5,329 nt of DNA from JBDTMC01 sp039934475 (GCA_039934475.1 JBDTMC010000529.1:1-5329), one strand, 5' to 3'. Numbered from the stretch's first letter, positions 1-5,329 are shown. Made by a program: numbers and translations. The notes: generated by a model from the sequence alone, not told the origin.

Positions 1-340
1 AGGCCGTATCCAAGAGAGGGTAGTCGATATTCACGACAACGCCAGTCACACCCATGGCCTTCAGCCCAGACATCTCGCGCTGAAAGGAGAGATAGTTCGA
101 GGCTGCTAAAATAGCCGAGCCGCTGTTTGAATTTAGAGTATTTAACTCCGCACAGAAGATCACTGGTGGTTTGGAACCATCCCAGGCAAGAAGAGTGCTG
201 TCGTTGAAAGTCTTAATGGACCCCTGCATCATGGTATAGAGGTCTAGAAACTCCGGGGGGACTGTCTGGGCCGGCATGTGCGTACACGCCAAGCCAGTCA
301 CGAAGACGGCAGAAACCGCCCAACGGATTGCGCTTTTCAT
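1..340 (-). CDS. Secreted protein of unknown function, possibly TIM-barrel hydrolase (partial, 3' end outside window)
   Basis: The first 113 codons of a minus-strand gene are open from an ATG at 340-338 to the window edge. The N-terminus has a basic n-region (MKSAIR), a hydrophobic core at about residues 7-19 and a plausible signal peptidase I site after MPA (residue 24), before QTVPPEF. A cysteine at residue 19 (GLAC) is a poor lipobox, so a soluble exported protein is more likely than a lipoprotein. The mature part contains PPVIFCAELNT (58-68) and a helix followed by a strand, GLKAMGVTGVVVNIDYPLL (92-110). That pattern of helix, 'GV.GVVV' and a negatively charged strand end is common in TIM-barrel sugar hydrolases, so a hydrolase is a reasonable but weak inference. 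A modest Shine-Dalgarno AGGT lies 7 nt before the ATG. The gene has its own promoter and leader upstream and is on the same strand as the malectin-containing hydrolase, 548 nt away. I do not recognise the family. Confidence 0.8.
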   Translation of the reverse strand, partial: MKSAIRWAVSAVFVTGLACTHMPAQTVPPEFLDLYTMMQGSIKTFNDSTLLAWDGSKPPVIFCAELNTLNSNSGSAILAASNYLSFQREMSGLKAMGVTGVVVNIDYPLLDTA

Positions 341-360
341 AACTTTTACCTATTTCTTGG

Positions 361-376
361 GCCGCCGGATAGCGGC
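361..376 (-). promoter_or_regulatory. GC-rich hairpin just upstream of the ribosome binding site
   Basis: GCCGC (361-365) and GCGGC (372-376) form a 5-bp GC stem around a 6-nt loop. It lies about 10 nt before the AGGT Shine-Dalgarno (348-351) of the left-hand gene. In the leader RNA it could affect ribosome access, but the stem is short and could be chance in GC-rich DNA. Confidence 0.25.
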
Positions 377-420
377 GATGAGCAGGGCTGGACGCGCAGT
401 TCGCGAGTAACGCCGAGCCT

Positions 421-472
421 GTAAGGAGTTTAGTGCTAGAGATTTCACACTAAATGATCTCTTACTCCCTTA
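421..472 (-). repeat. Interleaved inverted repeats in the 5' leader
   Basis: Two perfect inverted repeats are interlocked. TTTAGTG (429-435) pairs with CACTAAA (448-454), while AGAGAT (438-443) pairs with ATCTCT (457-462). Outside them, TAAGGAGT (422-429) can pair with ACTCC-C-TTA (464-472) through one bulged base. The order is 1-2-1'-2', so the RNA could fold as either of two alternative hairpins or as an H-type pseudoknot. The elements fall just downstream of the predicted start of transcription. They could be a regulatory leader, an operator at DNA level, or chance; no known riboswitch class is recognised. Confidence 0.4.
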
Positions 473-493
473 GTATACGCCTATTAATCCTGA

Positions 494-522
494 ATTATCT
501 TTTTATTATCGGGTGATTTCAA
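494..522 (-). promoter_or_regulatory. Sigma70-type promoter for the left-hand secreted protein gene
   Basis: On the minus strand a -35 TTGAAA (517-522, 5 of 6 to consensus) and a -10 GATAAT (494-499, 5 of 6) are separated by exactly 17 bp of AT-rich DNA. Transcription would begin near 487 and give a leader of about 145 nt before the ATG at 340. A second -10-like TATACT (472-477) lacks a matching -35. The local AT richness contrasts with the GC-rich surroundings, which supports a real promoter. Confidence 0.6.
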
Positions 523-806
523 ATAACGGGCGATGGCGCAAAGTAACTCAATGAAAGGACGCTCACCATTCTCACATCCCACTCGGCATTCACACGCAGA
601 AAGTCCGAGGTGCGCGTCTGGGCGCACCGCCGGTCACATACCGGGGCCATATTCGACTTTGGCCGAAAGGGTTGAGCAACAACGCGAGCTCACGCGCCGG
701 CGACGGATTTGTTTTTGTTTGGCGCGATTGTTTGAGTTTCGTGTGAAATACTTTTCGCGGAGCGATGACCGTATTCGCCTTGCTGGCGCCGCAGCATTTC
801 TCACTC

Positions 807-848
807 CTCCGGCCGGGTCTAAGGGTTCGGGGCGGGCGCCGGCCGGAG
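807..848. repeat. 10-bp perfect inverted repeat, REP-like
   Basis: CTCCGGCCGG (807-816) and CCGGCCGGAG (839-848) are exact reverse complements separated by 22 nt. This is a very stable GC-rich stem placed about 40 nt beyond the stop codon of the malectin-containing hydrolase. It could protect the mRNA 3' end or act as a dispersed palindromic element. No second copy of the same arms occurs in the window, so its repetitive nature is not shown. Confidence 0.4.
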
Positions 849-861
849 CAGAGCAGAGTAC

Positions 862-876
862 CTGGGGGAACCCCAG
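862..876 (-). terminator. Stem-loop directly after the hydrolase gene, no T-run
   Basis: CTGGGG (862-867) and CCCCAG (871-876) form a 6-bp GC-rich stem with a 3-nt loop, 12 nt downstream of the TAG stop at 891-889 on the minus strand. The base run after the stem on that strand is GTACTC, not T-rich, so intrinsic termination would be weak. A stabilising 3' hairpin or a Rho-dependent end is equally possible. Confidence 0.35.
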
Positions 877-888
877 AAATCGCTTAGA

Positions 889-2634
889 CTAGGGAATACG
901 CGGAGAAAGCGGCCGCGGAAAGCGTACATATGGCGAATGGATGTCGCCGTCAGCAGCACCGACGCGGCCTGAGGGAAGGGCTCGTGATGGAGTTCCCTCC
1001 CCTGACGAACCCGCGCCCGGAATCGGCACGATCTCAATACCGTTGAGTAACGCATTGCCTATGACGGGCGTGATCACAATCTCCACATTCCCCGCAGCGT
1101 TCGCGGTCACCGTATAGTCTTTGACAACGGCGCGAGCCTGAACACCCGCGGACGCGAAGATGTCAAAGTTCGTCATGATCTGAACGCTGTTGGCGGATAC
1201 ATTGAACTGGCGCATACCCGTCTGCCACGACTGATCGTCGGCAAAGTGCAACCGCAGTGTGTATTTTACGTTGGGTAGCAAGTTGGGGAACGTGTAGGTG
1301 AAGGCCGCTGTACCGTCGCTGGTGCGTTTTGTCATGTATACCTCCGCGGGCGCAGCGTCCACTACTCCGGAGACATCGACGGTCTGCGAGAGATCGCTTT
1401 GCTGACCTCCGGTTCCGATTCTATCGGCCATGAATGTATCGACATTCTCTCCGCCACAATTGACGGAAACCGGATCGGCAACATTCACGGCGACCGTGCC
1501 TAGCAGAACGGCAGCCTCACCGGCAGCGAGAGTGAGCGTGGTGACCGGAGTTCCGTCAAGGCGAGTAAATTGTCCTGGCAGAGAGACGGTGACGGAGGGT
1601 GAGTTCACCGGATTGAGAAGCGCCATCCCACCGGAGTAGTCGCGCCGGTAGAGCCCGAACCAACTGGACCTGACTCCTAAGGACGTACCGAGGTCCGTCT
1701 CGTATCCCGACCACCAATTGTCGGGCGTGACATCCTGATTGCCGAGCGCATCGCCGCCATTGGAAATGAGGTAATACCCGGCGAGTCCAAACTCTCCGTT
1801 CTGGTGGAACTCGTCTAGCAGGATGTTCCTGCCATTGGAGTGGACAGCGTCGAGGTAGTTCAGGAAGTCGCCCATGGAGAAAGGTGACGTGCCGGACACC
1901 AGGTTGGGATCGCTGATGCCGCGCTCGGCTATCACATAATCGGCGGCTTGAATTTGACGGATCACATATGGATCCTGGTACTCGGTAGGCGAAGCGTACC
2001 ATATGGAATTGTGCAGGATCACATAATCTGGCAGCGCTGCCCGGATCTGCTCCACAAAGATGGCCATGTACCTCCGCCAGTCTTCATCGGTCATGGGCGA
2101 TCCAATTCTCGCATTTTCGGGGATTACGGTATTGCCGTTGCCATCGGAGACCCGCATATCGAGATTGACATCGTCGATCCACACGCCCTTATACCCCGGG
2201 GAGAGTTTTGAGATGGCGTTGGAGATCCACCAGTTTCGATAGGCTTGATTTGAGACGTCGCCGGCGTACTGGGGACACGTTCCATTGGCGCAACCCCAGG
2301 GGATGAAGAGCATGTTCCCGTTGGCGTCGCGGAGGATCCACTCGGGATGGTCCTTGAAATTGTCCGAGTCCGGATAGATTGCGTATAAGTTGATATATGC
2401 CCATGTGTTGGGCATCCAAGACAATTTGGAGTCCCAGTACGGGGCACTGGATTGCAGGCGCCAGCAATGGCTGTAGATCCACGACTTCGTATCGTCCGAA
2501 GGATCGTCCGTATATACGTTGAATTCCGAGGAGGTGCGCAGGAAGAATTGGACACGGCCGGCTTGGTTGGTGTCGGACAGAGCAAACGAGAAAGACGGAA
2601 GAAGCGCTAGAAAACAAAATGTTTCACGGAGCAT
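889..2634 (-). CDS. Exported putative glycoside hydrolase (GHL15-like TIM barrel) with C-terminal malectin domain
   Basis: A 581-residue protein. The ATG is supported by an AAAGG Shine-Dalgarno 7 nt upstream and by a signal peptide (hydrophobic residues 6-18, cleavage near ALS-D, residue 20). Residues about 25-325 look like a TIM barrel of the hypothetical glycosyl hydrolase 15 type. Conserved-looking acidic strand ends are WIDDVN (152-157), HNS (208-210), VIAERG (234-239) and LDEF (273-276); D154, D155, E237, D274 and E275 are candidate catalytic residues. Residues 326-380 (GLYRRDYSGGMALLNP onward) fit the beta-sandwich that usually closes such barrels. Residues about 388-537 are a clear malectin-type sugar-binding domain: VSVNCGG, VYMTKR, YTLRLHFAD, MRQFNVSANS, NFDIFASAG and LLNGIEIVP. 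The last 43 residues are Gly/Pro/Arg/Ser-rich, unlike either domain, and may be readthrough into former non-coding DNA. Likely role: periplasmic or secreted glycan hydrolysis or binding; the substrate is unknown. The malectin call is firm, the hydrolase family moderate. Confidence 0.85.
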   Translation of the reverse strand: MLRETFCFLALLPSFSFALSDTNQAGRVQFFLRTSSEFNVYTDDPSDDTKSWIYSHCWRLQSSAPYWDSKLSWMPNTWAYINLYAIYPDSDNFKDHPEWILRDANGNMLFIPWGCANGTCPQYAGDVSNQAYRNWWISNAISKLSPGYKGVWIDDVNLDMRVSDGNGNTVIPENARIGSPMTDEDWRRYMAIFVEQIRAALPDYVILHNSIWYASPTEYQDPYVIRQIQAADYVIAERGISDPNLVSGTSPFSMGDFLNYLDAVHSNGRNILLDEFHQNGEFGLAGYYLISNGGDALGNQDVTPDNWWSGYETDLGTSLGVRSSWFGLYRRDYSGGMALLNPVNSPSVTVSLPGQFTRLDGTPVTTLTLAAGEAAVLLGTVAVNVADPVSVNCGGENVDTFMADRIGTGGQQSDLSQTVDVSGVVDAAPAEVYMTKRTSDGTAAFTYTFPNLLPNVKYTLRLHFADDQSWQTGMRQFNVSANSVQIMTNFDIFASAGVQARAVVKDYTVTANAAGNVEIVITPVIGNALLNGIEIVPIPGAGSSGEGTPSRALPSGRVGAADGDIHSPYVRFPRPLSPRIP

Positions 2635-2737
2635 TGAAGGACCTTTTCAAGTTCAGAATTCGGTCGGCTCAACAGAGAAGAGAAGCCAGGAACCTCCAAC
2701 AAACGAGGCTCGACGCTCTGAGGGATGGATGTGTGTT

Positions 2738-2868
2738 CCGGTGTATACGTACCGGTTTAGACTTAGAACGTTCTAAGCGTACTATATAGTACCGCTAAAA
2801 CTAATGAGTTTTAAAGTTATTGACGTTCTAGTATTACTAGATCTTTTGATCTGCCTGAGATGAGGCAG
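2738..2868. repeat. Cluster of seven consecutive inverted repeats
   Basis: Seven symmetric elements follow one another. They are CCGGT-8nt-ACCGG (2738-2755); the perfect 16-bp palindrome CTTAGAACGTTCTAAG (2762-2777); the perfect 14-bp palindrome GTACTATATAGTAC (2779-2792); and TAAAACT-aatg-AGTTTTA (2796-2813). Then come TCTAGTA-t-TACTAGA (2827-2841), AGATC-tttt-GATCT (2839-2852) and CTGCCT-gagatg-AGGCAG (2851-2868). ACGTTCTA occurs twice, at 2768-2775 and 2823-2830. The arms differ from element to element, so this is not one repeated unit. Possible roles are several dimeric operators controlling the divergent genes, a structured untranslated RNA, or a small non-autonomous mobile element. The last two hairpins lack a following T-run, so termination is not favoured. 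Confidence 0.7.
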
Positions 2869-2921
2869 CCAGGGGTCGGGAAGGAGTGGCGGGTGATGCG
2901 GCTGTCCCTGGCCCGGGGGTG

Positions 2922-2927
2922 TATACT
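2922..2927 (+). promoter_or_regulatory. Possible -10 box for the FecR operon
   Basis: TATACT (5 of 6 to TATAAT) lies 28 nt before the GTG at 2956, at the edge between the GC-rich block and the AT-rich leader. The expected -35 position (about 2899-2904) reads CGGCTG and does not match consensus. An activator or another sigma factor would be needed if this is real. Low confidence. Confidence 0.25.
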
Positions 2928-2955
2928 CTGACAAATAGAAAATGCCGGAAATTTT

Positions 2956-3420
2956 GTGTACTTAAGGGCACACACTTTGGCCAGAAAACAGTCAATTGGG
3001 ATCTTGTTTTGGGCTTTGGGTTTCATTTTGCCTGTCTATGGCAAAGAATCAATCGCCGGTAGCGTGAAAATCGTACAAGGCGGTGCGAGTGTTATTCGCA
3101 ATACGGAGACAATTCCGGCGCGCGAGGGAATGCACTTGCTGGTGGGCGATAGTCTTCAAACGGGCGGGGATGGACGCCTCGGCGTCATTCTCCAGGACGG
3201 GACGCGGTTGTCAATGGGGCCGAATACGCGGATTAGTATCGATCAGTTTCTCTACGAGCCGGCGCAGGCGCAATTTGGATTGGTGCTGAAATTGGCGCGC
3301 GGGGTGATGGCCTATATCTCGGGAAAGATCGCTCAATTTTCGCCGGAGTCGGTGCGCGTTGAGACCCCCGTTGCGGTGTGCGGGCTACGCGGCACGGAGT
3401 TAGCAGTGACGATCGAATGA
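2956..3420 (+). CDS. Exported FecR-domain protein
   Basis: A 154-residue protein that is essentially one FecR domain behind a signal peptide. The basic stretch ARKQ is followed by the hydrophobic core IGILFWALGFILPVYG and a cleavage site near G29-K30. FecR hallmarks in order are GSVKIVQGGASVIR (35-48), GDSLQTGGDGRLGVILQDGTRLSMGPNT (64-91), FGLVLKLARGVMAYISGKI (107-125) and SPESVRVETPVAVCGLRGTELAV (129-151). There is no transmembrane anchor beyond the signal peptide, so it should be a soluble periplasmic protein rather than a FecR-type anti-sigma regulator. Ending soon after GLRGTEL is usual for this short stand-alone kind. The start is uncertain: GTG at 2956 gives the longest frame, while TTG at 2977 has AAGGG 8 nt upstream and still keeps the signal peptide. 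Its last codons run straight into the next gene's ribosome site, so the two genes are co-transcribed. Ligand and partner are not known; a role in the envelope signalling of this operon is inferred. Confidence 0.88.
   Translation: MYLRAHTLARKQSIGILFWALGFILPVYGKESIAGSVKIVQGGASVIRNTETIPAREGMHLLVGDSLQTGGDGRLGVILQDGTRLSMGPNTRISIDQFLYEPAQAQFGLVLKLARGVMAYISGKIAQFSPESVRVETPVAVCGLRGTELAVTIE
2964..2968 (+). promoter_or_regulatory. Ribosome binding site favouring a TTG start at 2977
   Basis: AAGGG is placed 8 nt before TTG 2977, in the FecR reading frame. This start gives MARKQS plus a hydrophobic stretch, a compact classical signal peptide. The upstream GTG at 2956 has only GGAAA close by. If the TTG is used, the mature protein is unchanged. 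Confidence 0.4.
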
Positions 3421-3431
3421 GGCTCAGGACA

Positions 3432-4076
3432 ATGACTAAACATTGGTACATCGTTGCTGTCCTGATGCTACTGGTGGCGATGACGGCTTGCCAGAAGAAG
3501 CAGGTCCAGGCGCCGGCGCCGGCGGCGCCCTCGCCGAAACAGAATGTGTTCGCTTTGTTGCCGGAAGCGGATGGGAAAGTGGGCGCCATCGCGGTAACCA
3601 ATCAGGCGGGTAACCAGGAGTTGCGGCAGGCCAACCAAGCGGTTCGGGTGGAGCGGGCGGACGTGGCTCCGCCGAGTCCTTTTACGCTGGATGACGCCGC
3701 GGTGAAACGGCTGTTCGGAAGCGCGCTAGAGGTGTTACCGGAGGCTGAAGTTCGGTTTGTCTTGTACTTCATTGAAGGAACCGATGGACTGACAGCGGAA
3801 TCCACGGCTCAGCTGCCGGCCATCCAAAGCAGTGTGCAACAACGCCGATCCACCGCCATCAGCTTAATTGGCCATACCGACACTACGGGCGACCGGCAGG
3901 CGAACTATCAACTGGGGTTGCGGCGGGCAGAACGTGTGGCGGGAATCCTGAAGGGGACGGGCGTGGAGGAAACCTCGTTGTTTGTGGAGTCGCATGGAGA
4001 AGCCGACCTTGCGGTGAAGACGCCGCGCGGAGTGGCGGAAGCACGGAACAGGCGAGTAGAAGTAATCGTCCGGTGA
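3432..4076 (+). CDS. OmpA-family peptidoglycan-binding lipoprotein
   Basis: A 214-residue protein from ATG 3432. The start is chosen because GAGG (3419-3422), overlapping the FecR stop codon, lies 9 nt upstream and the protein then opens with a lipoprotein signal: MTKHWY, hydrophobic residues 7-17 and MTAC with Cys20. ATG 3417 (ATGA overlap with the FecR stop) and GTG 3378 are longer alternatives. Gln at +2 after the cysteine points to the outer membrane. An Ala/Pro linker (residues 27-35) leads to a region (40-118) with a segment GKVGAIAVTNQAGNQELRQA. The OmpA C-terminal domain follows (about 108-213): FVLYFIEGTDGLT, LIGHTDTTGDRQANYQLGLRRAERV and SHGEAD...EARNRRVEVIV. D150 and R165 fall at the spacing of the two diaminopimelate-binding residues known in OmpA-type domains, so peptidoglycan binding should be intact. 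It likely tethers the outer membrane to the cell wall and may report wall status to the neighbouring CHASE2 receptor; that last link is inference from the operon. Confidence 0.9.
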   Translation: MTKHWYIVAVLMLLVAMTACQKKQVQAPAPAAPSPKQNVFALLPEADGKVGAIAVTNQAGNQELRQANQAVRVERADVAPPSPFTLDDAAVKRLFGSALEVLPEAEVRFVLYFIEGTDGLTAESTAQLPAIQSSVQQRRSTAISLIGHTDTTGDRQANYQLGLRRAERVAGILKGTGVEETSLFVESHGEADLAVKTPRGVAEARNRRVEVIVR

Positions 4077-4080
4077 GAAT

Positions 4081-5329
4081 TTGCAGACAAAGCTAGCAAT
4101 GGTGTTGGGGATAGCCAGCGCGCTGGCAGGGGGCAGCGTGTTTGTGGCGCGGCCACCGATCATTGCCGCACTGGACCAGAGGACCATAGACTTCGTGACG
4201 CGGACGGTGCCGCCCGGGGCTCCGGACGGGAGCGTCGTCATCGTCGATATCAATGAAGCAAGCCTGGTCCGCCGCGGGCATTGGCCGTGGCCGCGTCCCC
4301 TGATGGGCCAGTTGGTGAAGAGCCTGACGGACGAGGGCGCCGCCGCGGTTGTGCTCGATATGATGTATCCCGCCAGCGCCGCGGATCCGCTTCGAGCGGC
4401 TGCTGAGGATGAAAAGCTGGCCGAGGCTCTGGCTGGTAGGCCCACGGTGGTGGGGTACTTTCTGCAGTTCCGAAGGGTGGACGGGAGTGCGCAGGCTTGC
4501 CCATTGCCATCGTTCCCACTAGTGGTCACCTCAGCCCGCGATGGGCAGTCCCAGCTATTCCCAAAGGCCAGCGGCGGATTGTGCAACGCACCGGCGATCT
4601 CGATGGCGGCCGCCGGAGCGGGCTTTCTGAATGCCGCGCCGGATCGTGACGCCAATTTCCGGCTGGCTCCCCTGCTGATGGAATTCAATGGCCGGTACCA
4701 GCCCAGCCTGGGGCTGGCAGCAGTGTCTGTCTACCGGGGCGGGCGGGCGGTGGAATTGAGGCAATCCTCCGGTGGAGACCTGAGTCTACGGCTCGCAGAT
4801 CGTGTTATTCCGCTTGAGGGCGAGGGCTATCTGCGTTTGCGGTTTCGAGGTAAGCGGGGGACATTCCCTTACGTAGGGGCGGCGGAGTTTCTTGAGGGGC
4901 GAGCACCGGCGGGGCGGTTGCGTGGGGCGATCGCGATTGTCGGCTCGTCGGCCCCGGGGTTGGAGGTGACCGTTTCGACGCCTGTAGACCCGCTACTGCC
5001 GGGTGTCGAACTCCAAGCGACGGTGATCGATAACCTGCTGCGAGCCGAGGCTCTGAGCCGTCCGGCTGATGCCGCCGGTTGGGAACTGCTCAGCGCCATT
5101 GGCATCGGTGTGGGAGCCGCATTTTTGTCGGCGGTGACCGGCCCGATTTGGGCCGTGGCCGGGGCCGTGGTTCTAATCGGCTGCGCATGGGCGGGTAGCG
5201 TTCTATTGGCGTCGGTGAGCGGGCTGGTATTATCTCCTCTCCCGGTTACCGCCACCGTATTCTGTAATTACTCGGTATTCGCGGCCACTTACTATCTGCG
5301 GCAAAAGGGGCGCGCGGATCAGACGGTTC
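4081..5329 (+). CDS. CHASE2-domain transmembrane receptor (partial, 3' end outside window)
   Basis: At least 416 codons are open to the right edge. A first membrane helix (residues about 6-23) is followed by an extracytoplasmic CHASE2 domain (about 28-330). Family signatures are SVVIVDINEASLVRRGHWPWPR (51-72), the helix and strand ending GAAAVVLDMMYP (86-97), GFLNAAPDRDANFRLAPLL (181-199) with QPSLGLAAVSVY, and STPVDPLLPGVELQATVIDNLLRAEALSRP (299-328). Three hydrophobic helices follow (about 336-351, 355-376, 380-405) and end in YYLRQKGR, entering the cytoplasm. This one-helix, CHASE2, three-helix layout is standard; the missing C-terminus should carry the output (cyclase, GGDEF, histidine kinase or Ser/Thr kinase), which cannot be told from here. 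The start is TTG 4081, 4 nt after the lipoprotein stop, with GGTGA (4072-4076) close upstream and a lysine before the helix. ATG 4099 is the alternative but has no clear ribosome site. It is the third gene of the FecR-OmpA operon. Confidence 0.9.
   Translation, partial: MQTKLAMVLGIASALAGGSVFVARPPIIAALDQRTIDFVTRTVPPGAPDGSVVIVDINEASLVRRGHWPWPRPLMGQLVKSLTDEGAAAVVLDMMYPASAADPLRAAAEDEKLAEALAGRPTVVGYFLQFRRVDGSAQACPLPSFPLVVTSARDGQSQLFPKASGGLCNAPAISMAAAGAGFLNAAPDRDANFRLAPLLMEFNGRYQPSLGLAAVSVYRGGRAVELRQSSGGDLSLRLADRVIPLEGEGYLRLRFRGKRGTFPYVGAAEFLEGRAPAGRLRGAIAIVGSSAPGLEVTVSTPVDPLLPGVELQATVIDNLLRAEALSRPADAAGWELLSAIGIGVGAAFLSAVTGPIWAVAGAVVLIGCAWAGSVLLASVSGLVLSPLPVTATVFCNYSVFAATYYLRQKGRADQTV

Larger units (their letters stand above)
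523..888. other. Gene-free stretch with several strong hairpins
   Basis: No convincing gene is seen between the promoter at 494-522 and the stop codon at 889. A 119-codon plus-strand frame (533-892) has no recognisable domain, a biased Arg/Ser/Pro composition and no good ribosome site, so it is left out. The region is rich in perfect inverted repeats. GGTGCGC/GCGCACC (609-615 and 622-628) is followed at once by CCGGT/ACCGG (630-634 and 640-644). TGCTG/CAGCA lies at 781-785 and 792-796. A 10-bp stem, CTCCGGCCGG/CCGGCCGGAG, lies at 807-816 and 839-848. None has a downstream T-run on either strand. They could be transcript-end structures for the upstream hydrolase mRNA, REP-like elements, or remains of decayed sequence. 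Confidence 0.45.
2635..2955. other. Divergent intergenic region between the hydrolase and the FecR operon
   Basis: These 321 bp must carry the promoters of both divergent units. Positions 2635-2737 hold the hydrolase leader with its ribosome site and nothing else clear. Positions 2738-2868 are a chain of inverted repeats, AT-rich between about 2756 and 2850. Positions 2869-2955 return to high GC and hold GCCAGGG (2868-2874) paired with CCCTGGC (2906-2912) and a TATACT box. No promoter with both boxes and proper spacing was found on either strand. On the plus strand a lone TTGACG (2820-2825) has only a weak TTTGAT 19 bp away. Activator-dependent or alternative sigma promoters are therefore possible. 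Confidence 0.5.

Noticed and set aside
533..892. 119-codon plus-strand frame as a gene
   Set aside because: No recognisable domain, biased composition, no clear ribosome site, and it overlaps several hairpins and the end of the hydrolase gene.
2762..2777. GAACGTTC core as a LexA/SOS box
   Set aside because: Gram-positive-type SOS boxes need GAAC and GTTC separated by 4 nt; here the half-sites abut, and neither neighbour is a DNA-repair gene.
2839..2868. Two adjacent hairpins as an intrinsic terminator
   Set aside because: No gene ends here on either strand and no T-run follows the stems.
2942..2965. Seven-codon frame (MPEILCT) as a leader peptide before the FecR gene
   Set aside because: No Shine-Dalgarno before the ATG and no regulatory codon run; such short frames are common by chance.
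2956..3420. FecR gene as a truncated anti-sigma regulator
   Set aside because: It has its own signal peptide, no cytoplasmic N-terminal domain and no sigma factor gene alongside; the length fits stand-alone exported FecR proteins.
3864..4688. 274-codon minus-strand frame opposite the lipoprotein and CHASE2 genes
   Set aside because: It is antisense to two confidently identified genes and shows no domain; a shadow frame of GC-rich coding DNA.

Overview
The window reads as chromosomal DNA from a Gram-negative, fairly GC-rich environmental bacterium. Acidobacteriota of the Solibacter/Bryobacter kind is my best guess. That guess is inferred from three things: secreted carbohydrate-active proteins, a malectin domain and a FecR/OmpA/CHASE2 gene set. 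The phylum cannot be proved from this sequence alone. The lipoprotein with a peptidoglycan-binding OmpA domain does imply an outer membrane.

Left half, minus strand. Positions 1-340 hold the 5' part of a secreted protein gene that leaves the window on the left. It is preceded by a good sigma70-type promoter (494-522) and a leader of about 145 nt with interleaved inverted repeats. Positions 341-888 hold no convincing gene, only this promoter and leader plus several strong hairpins. Positions 889-2634 encode a 581-residue exported protein: a TIM-barrel putative glycoside hydrolase followed by a malectin-type carbohydrate-binding domain and an odd, low-complexity tail.

Middle, 2635-2955. This divergent intergenic region separates the minus-strand hydrolase from the plus-strand operon. 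It carries a dense run of seven abutting or nearly abutting inverted repeats in about 130 bp, including perfect 16-bp and 14-bp palindromes. The run is flanked by a 9-bp direct repeat. This is the most unusual non-coding structure here.

Right half, plus strand. Three tightly packed genes run 2956-3420 (exported FecR-domain protein), 3432-4076 (OmpA-type lipoprotein) and 4081-5329 (CHASE2 receptor, cut by the window edge). Together they look like an envelope-spanning sensory module: a periplasmic FecR protein, a lipoprotein anchored to peptidoglycan, and an inner-membrane receptor whose cytoplasmic output domain lies beyond the window. CHASE2 outputs in other proteins are nucleotide cyclases, diguanylate cyclases, histidine kinases or Ser/Thr kinases. 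Divergent arrangement with a carbohydrate-binding enzyme makes a shared regulatory region possible but unproven.
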